NCBI GenBank assembly: GCA_003557065.1
Contig: PWPS01000057.1
Location: 1-10,497, forward strand
DNA: 10,497 nucleotides
DNA from: Candidatus Nealsoniibacteriota bacterium
Lineage (GTDB): Bacteria > Patescibacteriota > Minisyncoccia > Minisyncoccales > PWPS01
Direction of reading: 5' to 3'
Shown here: positions 5,202-10,497 of the stretch, piece after piece
Layout: each line of letters starts with the position of its first letter
How positions within the stretch are numbered: position 1 is the stretch's first letter
The notes under the pieces: model-generated
What the model was told of the DNA's origin: nothing
What the model saw: the letters and a program-made list of their open reading frames with translations, nothing else
The model's database searches: none
Position numbers and translations under genes: made by a program

Positions 5202-8200
5202 ATGTCCAATCACGAGGATAAAAAAAACAGTGGGCAGGCTAATGGACTTTCGGATAAAAGTGAAAGCAAAACAAGAGATAATACCGACTTAAACAGGATT
5301 GAAAAAAGACTGAATGAAATTGATGATAAATTAAATAATTTTTCCACTATAAAACCGGATGAAAATTCCAGGATTATTTCCAAGAGAAGATCTTTGGAAG
5401 AAGAATTGAAAAATAAAAGAGAAGTCGAAGCGGAAATCAAGGATAAAAAAGCTCAAATTGAAAAGGAAGAAAAAAGGGAAGAGAACCCGGATAGGAAGAA
5501 GGAAATTGAAAGAAGAAGATGGCGAGTCGAAGATGAAAGAAGGAGGGTTGAGATGGAAATTTGGGATTTGGAAGATGAGTTATTCAAGATTGAAAAAGAA
5601 GCAACCGAAGAAGCGGGGGAAAGTCTTGAAAAATTAAAAAAAGAAAAGGAAAAACTCTTAACCGAGAAACAAGTAATTTTAGAGCGCCTTAGTGCCACTA
5701 AAGAAAGAAAAGCAAAAGAGGATGACAAACTATCCAAGTTGACCGAGAGAGAAAGATTGCAAAAAAATCTGGAAGATTTGCATACCGAAGCGCTGAAATA
5801 TTATAAAGATGAAGACTTCGGCATGGCTGCCAAGTTGACTTCTGAGGCGTTGGGTAAATTAAATGACAATCAAAATAGAGAAATAGCCGATAGAATTAAA
5901 AAAGAATCCAATATTTACCAGGACATTAAAAGTCTCTACAACAGGGCGGAAAATAGAAAGGATGTTTACGAAAAAGAAACAAAAGAAGACAAAAGAAAAG
6001 AAATAAGTGAAAGATTAAGAAAGCAGGTATTGAAAAGAAAAGAAGAACTAACTAAAAAGAACCGGAAAGAAGATAAAAAAGAAGGTTCTGAAAAGAAAGA
6101 AAAGGAATTACGCAGAAAAATGGAGGAGGAAAAAGAAAAGATACTCCGCCAGAAAGAAAAGGAAAAAGAGATTTTAGAAAATAAACTTAAAGAAAAAGAA
6201 AAAACTCTCAATGAAAAAATAGAAGCCGAAAGGGTAGAAAGATTTGAAGATTCTTACAGAGAAGCCCAAAAGAACTTGGAAGAAGGTCAATTTTCAGTTG
6301 CCATATATTTATTGAAAGATATCGTTAAAAATTTATCCGACAGCAAGAAAGAAGAAGAACTGAAGAAGAAAGCGGAAGATCTTCTGGTTCAGGTGGATTT
6401 AAAGAAGAAAAAGAAAGAAGCAGAAAAGGAAAAGAAGAAAGAGTTGAGAATAAAAGAAAAGAAAGAAAAAGAAGAAAGAGAAAAATTCAAAAAAGATTTG
6501 GAAAGGTCATACGATAAAGCATTGGAGCATCTTAAAAGAGAGGAGTATTCCGTTACAGAATTTATTCTTAATGAAATTTTTGAAAAGATTGAAAAGAATC
6601 CGGAAATAAAACCCGAACTGGAGTTTTTCGCTGAAGCGGAGGATTTAATCAATAAAATAGCGGAAAAGAAAAAAGAGAATAAAAAAGAAGATTCCGAGAA
6701 GGAGCTTGAGGTGGAAGACTTGGATGTGAAATTGGAGAAAGCACACAATTATTTTGTCAGGAAAAAGTTTGAAGATTCTCTTTCTCTTATTGATGAGATT
6801 CTTAAAAAAGCTCCCAGGGAAGAAAAAGGAATTTTTTCTAAATTTTTGAAGTCGGAATCGATTAGAGATAAAGCGGAAAAACTTGTTCAAAAGATAGGTA
6901 AGGAAAGGGAAGAGGTTAGAGAAAAGGAGGAGAAGGTCAATGAGGCCGGGGATAGAAAAGAAAAGATATTAAAAAACGCCAAAGAAGAATTTAAAGGTTT
7001 GGACTTTGAAAAAGAGACGGTTATTGATGAGATTTCACGCCAAATAGTGGATCTTCAAAAAGAGAAGGGAGTGATGGAAAGCATAGCTAAGATTTTTGAT
7101 AAAGATTTACTTTCGGTGAAAGAAAATATCAATAATTTTGAAGAAAAAAGAAAAGTTCTGGAGGGTGATCTGGAAGCGGCCTATAAGGAAGAAGAAAAAA
7201 CCGAAAAGGAAGAAGCGATTTTGGAGGAGAAGGTCAAAGCGGCAGAAGAGTTAAAGATAGAAAAGGAGCTTGAAGGAAAAAGGGCCAAAAAAGAATCGGA
7301 GAGAAAGCTCGTGAAGGAAAAAAGATGGGAAATCGAAGAAAGGTTGGGGGGGGTGAGAGAGTCTTTGGAAGATTTAAGAAAAGAGCTTTCAAAAATTGAT
7401 GAGGATAGAAAGAATATCTTATCGTGGGCAAAAGAGATAGAACAAGAAATAATTAGACGACAAGAGAAAAAAGAAGAGGTGGTTGCCAGAATGGAAGCAT
7501 TGAAAAAGGAAAGAGAAGAAAGAGAAAAAAGAATAAAAGAAAGAGAGAAGAAGTTAAAGAGAATCAACCCGGCTGATCCGGAAGGATTTAAGATGATTGA
7601 AGATCAGATTGAAGAGCTGATTAAAGAGAGAGGTGGAATAGAAAAAGAGATGAAGGAAATTCTTTCTTCAAGAAGGAAGATGGAAGAAGACATCAACACC
7701 CTTAAAGAAGAAAAGGCTTCCTTGAGCGAGAAATTGGAACAGATATATATCGATCAAGATAGGGTAGAAAAAGAAGAAAAAGAGCTGGAAGATAAAGTAA
7801 AATTAGCCAAAACTATTGAAGAAGAGAAGGAATATGAGCTAAAAAGGAGTGAAAAAGAAGATGAAAGAAGAATAATCAAGGAAGAGAGGTGGTCGGTGGA
7901 AGAAGACTTGGAGGAGATAGATTCCATGCTTGAGGATATAACCCCAAAGTTTCAGGCTTTGGAGAAGAAGAGGGAGTCTTTGGAAGTTCAGTTGGGTCGT
8001 GTTCTAGAATCGATAGAAGAGCGTAGAGAAAAAATAGAAAATTTTAAAAAGCAAATTGAAGAAAAAAAGAAAGGAGCGATAGAAGAGATAAAAGAAGTTA
8101 TAAAAAAAGCGGAAGAGGAAGAAAGCACTAAAGCTTTGGATAGTCTGGATAATGCAATTAAAGAGATTGACAAATCCGGTTTGTTGAAAAATGATGATTT

Positions 8201-8834
8201 CATCGATCAAGCTAAGGATAGGTATAGAAATCTAAAAGAAAAAATCATGAAAAAGAAGAAAGAAGAGAAAAGACTGGAGTTGGAAAACAGAAAGAAAGAA
8301 AAGATTGAAAGATTGGAGCGAAAAATCTCACAAGCCGAAGAACACTTTTATCAAAAAGAGTATCAAGCCGGAGCATTTTTCCTGATGGAAATAATAGAAG
8401 AAGTTGAAAATCCAAGAGAGGATGAAAGGGTTATTTGTGAAAAAATAAAAGAGGAGACCGATATATACCAAAAGGCGATTGATATGAGGAAGGAAGCTGA
8501 TCAAAAAATAGAAGAAAAAAGAATCGCACAGAGGAAAGATGAAGAAGAAAAGAAGAAAGAAAAAGAGTTGGAAGAAAAGGTAGAATTGGAAGAAGAAAAT
8601 GAAATTCAGGAAGAAAAAGAGCAAGCGAAGAAAGAAAAAATTGATGATTTGACTGAAGATAAGATTGACAGGGAAGAGGGTGAGAAAGATAAAGATCAAG
8701 AAAAAGTTGAAGAGAAACCCGAAAAAGAGGAAAGGGTTGAAAAAGAATCTGAAGAAGAGAAAGAAAAACAAGACCAAAAAGAAGTTGAAAAGCAAGAGCA
8801 GGTCAATCTGGATGACTTGGACTTTAAGCTATAA
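5202..8834 (+). CDS. Giant cytoplasmic coiled-coil protein with TPR-like hairpins, in the pil cluster
   Basis: This 1210-residue protein is dominated by Glu, Lys and Arg. It has no signal peptide or membrane helix, so it should be cytoplasmic. In order it shows a polar N-terminus (1-29), a coiled coil with an RRRWRVED motif (Trp107), a TPR-like hairpin (197-220), a charged helix, three hairpins (355-378, 440-463, 514-537), two tandem copies of a 188-residue coiled-coil unit (about 608-925, with KRWEIEE at Trp709 and ERWSVEE at Trp897), two more hairpins (966-989, 1045-1068), and a disordered charged tail (from about 1085) ending NLDDLDFKL. Only one Cys was noticed. ATG 5202 is preferred over TTG 5199. 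It lies between pilC and pilM, so a scaffold or organiser of the pilus motor is plausible (inference); TPR-bearing polar hubs such as FimV are analogues, not shown homologues. SMC-type ATPase motifs are absent. The family is not recognised. Confidence 0.9.
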   Translation: MSNHEDKKNSGQANGLSDKSESKTRDNTDLNRIEKRLNEIDDKLNNFSTIKPDENSRIISKRRSLEEELKNKREVEAEIKDKKAQIEKEEKREENPDRKKEIERRRWRVEDERRRVEMEIWDLEDELFKIEKEATEEAGESLEKLKKEKEKLLTEKQVILERLSATKERKAKEDDKLSKLTERERLQKNLEDLHTEALKYYKDEDFGMAAKLTSEALGKLNDNQNREIADRIKKESNIYQDIKSLYNRAENRKDVYEKETKEDKRKEISERLRKQVLKRKEELTKKNRKEDKKEGSEKKEKELRRKMEEEKEKILRQKEKEKEILENKLKEKEKTLNEKIEAERVERFEDSYREAQKNLEEGQFSVAIYLLKDIVKNLSDSKKEEELKKKAEDLLVQVDLKKKKKEAEKEKKKELRIKEKKEKEEREKFKKDLERSYDKALEHLKREEYSVTEFILNEIFEKIEKNPEIKPELEFFAEAEDLINKIAEKKKENKKEDSEKELEVEDLDVKLEKAHNYFVRKKFEDSLSLIDEILKKAPREEKGIFSKFLKSESIRDKAEKLVQKIGKEREEVREKEEKVNEAGDRKEKILKNAKEEFKGLDFEKETVIDEISRQIVDLQKEKGVMESIAKIFDKDLLSVKENINNFEEKRKVLEGDLEAAYKEEEKTEKEEAILEEKVKAAEELKIEKELEGKRAKKESERKLVKEKRWEIEERLGGVRESLEDLRKELSKIDEDRKNILSWAKEIEQEIIRRQEKKEEVVARMEALKKEREEREKRIKEREKKLKRINPADPEGFKMIEDQIEELIKERGGIEKEMKEILSSRRKMEEDINTLKEEKASLSEKLEQIYIDQDRVEKEEKELEDKVKLAKTIEEEKEYELKRSEKEDERRIIKEERWSVEEDLEEIDSMLEDITPKFQALEKKRESLEVQLGRVLESIEERREKIENFKKQIEEKKKGAIEEIKEVIKKAEEEESTKALDSLDNAIKEIDKSGLLKNDDFIDQAKDRYRNLKEKIMKKKKEEKRLELENRKKEKIERLERKISQAEEHFYQKEYQAGAFFLMEIIEEVENPREDERVICEKIKEETDIYQKAIDMRKEADQKIEEKRIAQRKDEEEKKKEKELEEKVELEEENEIQEEKEQAKKEKIDDLTEDKIDREEGEKDKDQEKVEEKPEKEERVEKESEEEKEKQDQKEVEKQEQVNLDDLDFKL
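5349..5603 (+). repeat. N-terminal partial copy of the coiled-coil repeat unit
   Basis: Residues 50-134 of the giant protein resemble the later units in two parts. IKPDENSR here lines up with INPADPEG (788-795) and continues through a similar Leu/Glu helix. The tryptophan motif ERRRWRVED (Trp107) lines up with KEKRWEIEE and KEERWSVEE, followed by VxxxI/LxDL-type spacing. About 50 residues between the two parts are missing compared with the full unit, so this is a shortened, diverged copy. Confidence 0.5.
5790..5861 (+). repeat. TPR-like helical hairpin 1
   Basis: Residues 197-220 of the giant protein fit the TPR turn pattern: an Ala start, YYKDEDF across the turn, then an amphipathic helix with small residues (MAAK) and a Leu-rich end. 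It aligns without gaps to five other 24-residue segments of the same protein. Confidence 0.6.
6264..6812 (+). repeat. TPR-like helical hairpins 2, 3 and 4
   Basis: Residues 355-378 (turn NLEEGQF), 440-463 (HLKREEY) and 514-537 (YFVRKKF) share the same ungapped 24-residue pattern: Ala at position 1, an aromatic at position 10 and a hydrophobic second helix ending in an II/IL-type pair. They are separated by 85 and 74 residues of highly charged helix, wider than in a classical TPR array, so they may form isolated hairpins and not a continuous superhelix. Confidence 0.6.
7023..7421 (+). repeat. Coiled-coil unit A of a 188-residue tandem duplication
   Basis: Residues 608-740 of the giant protein align to residues 796-928 at a constant offset of 188 residues without gaps. 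Shared landmarks in order are IxxQIxxL-x-KE, ENIN, LExxxxxY, EKEEAILEEKVK and KEKRWEIEE. Over the 36 positions ending at Trp709, 20 are identical to the second copy. The DNA copies differ at many codon positions, so the duplication is old. Confidence 0.75.
7587..7985 (+). repeat. Coiled-coil unit B of a 188-residue tandem duplication
   Basis: Residues 796-928 are the second copy: IxxQIxxL-x-KE, EDIN, LExxY, EKEEKELEDKVK and KEERWSVEE (Trp897). It begins just after INPADPEG, a short Pro-containing break in the coiled coil that may mark the junction between units. The constant 188-residue spacing argues for duplication of a whole unit and against chance similarity between charged helices. Confidence 0.75.
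8097..8405 (+). repeat. TPR-like helical hairpins 5 and 6
   Basis: Residues 966-989 (turn KAEEEES, the most diverged copy, lacking the aromatic) and 1045-1068 (HFYQKEY, a good match) follow the coiled-coil units. They repeat the layout seen before unit A, so the protein alternates hairpin groups with coiled-coil blocks. Confidence 0.5.
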
Positions 8835-8872
8835 AGAAAATCGTTTATAAAGAGGCGTCAAAATTCTAAAAG

Positions 8873-10497
8873 ATGGCTAATATCACGGAGACAATTAAAA
8901 AAGCCAGAGAAAGAGGTGCTACTGATGAGCAGATTTTGGATAATATAATCAAAACTAACCCTGAAAAAGCGGCTGTTTTTAAAGAAGCCCTGGATCGTGG
9001 TGCCGGTTCTACTCAGATTATCGATAAAATAATTGAAGATAATAAAGATAAAGCTGACAAGCCGAAAGAGGGGGTGAAGGTAAAGAAAAAGAAAGAAAAG
9101 ACGAAGTCCGTAAAAAAGGATAAGGCAATCGGATTTTCAAGTAAAATGGCGGCAATTAAGAACTCTAAATTTGTAGGAGAACTTCTTTCCGCTACCAGGT
9201 ACCTGCTTGTGGGGGTTGATATCAGTGATCACTCCATAGAGGTTCTACTTTTGGATAAAGGTGGAGCGATAACTTCTTACGGGCGGTCTATTCTTGATGA
9301 GGGAGTGATCCAAAACGGTGAGATACTGAACCAAAAAGAACTTTCGGAAAAGTTGAAGGAAACTCTCAGGAATACCAAACCTCAGCCACTTGATGTGCCG
9401 GAGCATACGATGAAGAAAAAAGCGATAGTTTTGGAAAAGAAAGATCATAAAGCGATAGTGAGTCTTCCGGATTCAAAAACTTATGTTCAGATTTTCAATT
9501 TTGATAATAAGCAAAATCTTCACGGAAAGATTCTGGAAGAAGTTCAAAACACTATTCCTTTTGATCATGACGAGCTTTATTGGGATTATATTGAGCTTCC
9601 CGCTGATGAAGGAAAGGTTAAGATTCTTTGCGTGGCAGCCTTGCGGGACATAGTTGATACTTATATTCACTTTTTCAAATCCACCAATATAGAACCTGTT
9701 GCGTTCGATATTGAAGGAGCTTCCATCGGTAGAGCCCTTTTACCCTTGGTGAATCTAACCAAAGAAGAAAAAACCGAATTGAAAGATGGCAAAGAGAGAA
9801 TGATTCTTGATATGGGAGCTAGGACTACGGTTTTAAGTATATTTAATAATCAAGGAGTTTTGGCGGTTTCAGTATCGCTTCCTTACGCCGGACATTATTT
9901 TACTAAGAAATTGGCGCAAGAGATGTCAATCTCCAGAGATGAAGCGGAAAAAATAAAACAGAAAGAAGGATTTACTCCGAACGGGAAAGCTTTTTCCGTT
10001 CTTGAAAAGCAAGGGCAAAAAATTGTTAAAGAAATTGAAAGCGCAAGAAAGTATTACAGAAATGAATTCGGTAGTGATGTTAAAGAGGTTCTTCTAGCGG
10101 GAGGAACGGCACTTTTGCCCGGAATAGTTGAGTTTCTGGACGAAAGAGTGGAAGACATAAAGGTCAAAGTAGGGGATCCCTTGGAGAAAATAAATGATAA
10201 AAAACTTCTTACCGAAAAGGAATCGGTTCTTTACTCCAACGTTATCGGGCTCGGACTGAGGTCGTTAATGAAAGATCCGATCAATGCCGGAATAAACCTG
10301 CTTCCGGAAGAGGTTAAGAGTCAAGCGAAAAAGAGTCAAAAAGAAAATTATAGATCGGTTCTTTTGGTTGCTTTATTTATTACGATTGCCGGTGTTATAC
10401 TACTTGCTCTTTCGATATACTACCTTATCTATTTGCCGGTTCCGGCTCCGATTCAACCATTAAGAGATAGGGTTTTACTTCAACTGGATCAAGAACA
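8873..10497 (+). CDS. pilM: PilM-PilN fusion protein, 3' truncated by the window
   Basis: The frame is open from ATG 8873 to the window edge (at least 541 residues). Residues 9-57 hold two 28-residue-period helical repeats (RGATDEQILDNII and RGAGSTQIIDKII). Residues 58-85 are a Lys-rich linker. Residues 110-465 are a complete PilM actin-like domain: VGVDIS (phosphate 1, Asp116), ILDMGARTT (phosphate 2, Asp313), LAGGTALLPG (adenosine region, Gly410-Gly411) and the usual NVIGLGLRSL ending. Only nine residues later, with no stop, come INLLP (474-478) and a membrane helix (495-521), which are the hallmarks of the PilN N-terminus. PilM is a cytoplasmic ATP-binding protein that grips the INLLP peptide of PilN, linking the motor to the PilN-PilO frame; here the peptide is tethered in cis. 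The ATG lies 38 bp after the coiled-coil gene with no Shine-Dalgarno site. Confidence 0.9.
   Translation, partial: MANITETIKKARERGATDEQILDNIIKTNPEKAAVFKEALDRGAGSTQIIDKIIEDNKDKADKPKEGVKVKKKKEKTKSVKKDKAIGFSSKMAAIKNSKFVGELLSATRYLLVGVDISDHSIEVLLLDKGGAITSYGRSILDEGVIQNGEILNQKELSEKLKETLRNTKPQPLDVPEHTMKKKAIVLEKKDHKAIVSLPDSKTYVQIFNFDNKQNLHGKILEEVQNTIPFDHDELYWDYIELPADEGKVKILCVAALRDIVDTYIHFFKSTNIEPVAFDIEGASIGRALLPLVNLTKEEKTELKDGKERMILDMGARTTVLSIFNNQGVLAVSVSLPYAGHYFTKKLAQEMSISRDEAEKIKQKEGFTPNGKAFSVLEKQGQKIVKEIESARKYYRNEFGSDVKEVLLAGGTALLPGIVEFLDERVEDIKVKVGDPLEKINDKKLLTEKESVLYSNVIGLGLRSLMKDPINAGINLLPEEVKSQAKKSQKENYRSVLLVALFITIAGVILLALSIYYLIYLPVPAPIQPLRDRVLLQLDQE

Noticed and set aside
5210..8795. Many antisense open frames rich in Phe, Ser and Leu opposite the giant coiled-coil gene
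   Set aside because: They are the complement of Glu/Lys codons (TTC, TTT, TCT, CTT), have low complexity and no family features, and overlap a well-supported gene.
5202..8834. SMC/Rad50-type ATPase identity for the giant coiled-coil protein
   Set aside because: No Walker A, Walker B or ABC signature motif is present at either end, and no globular head domains are visible.
8665..8850. A 61-residue Lys/Arg-rich frame on the + strand overlapping the end of the giant gene
   Set aside because: It is a frame-shifted reading of the polypurine tail; no start signal and no domain.

Overview
The window looks like the chromosome of an AT-rich bacterium, and the best guess is a member of the Candidate Phyla Radiation (Patescibacteria, Parcubacteria-like). 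The guess rests on compact same-strand genes, near absence of Shine-Dalgarno sites, a reduced type IV pilus (T4P) gene set, and a stand-alone receiver protein between pilB and pilC. No rRNA or marker gene is present, so the placement is inference. All supported genes are on the + strand.

Layout. Positions 1-339 hold the possible tail of an upstream gene, a REP-like GGGAC/GTCCC palindrome next to two tandem 13-bp repeats, and a clear intrinsic terminator (212-240). Positions 340-1880 are a tight four-gene cluster: two paralogous small membrane-anchored acidic helical proteins, a 42-residue desulforedoxin-type iron protein, and a polytopic membrane protein. A good sigma70-type promoter follows (1884-1912).

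Positions 1965-10497 are a T4P assembly cluster: the motor ATPase PilB, a receiver-only protein with Glu at the phospho-acceptor position, the platform protein PilC, a 1210-residue coiled-coil protein with its own promoter, and a PilM that reads straight into a PilN-like segment (INLLP motif plus membrane helix) and is cut by the window end.

PilB, PilC, PilM and PilN form the inner-membrane motor and alignment platform of the pilus in known systems. The less ordinary parts are the giant coiled-coil protein, which contains six TPR-like hairpins and a 188-residue internal duplication, the Glu-type receiver, the PilM-PilN fusion, and a helical-repeat plus Lys-rich extension on PilM. Together they suggest a cytoplasmic scaffold or regulatory layer attached to the pilus motor. 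The components are visible in the sequence, but their joint function is inference.
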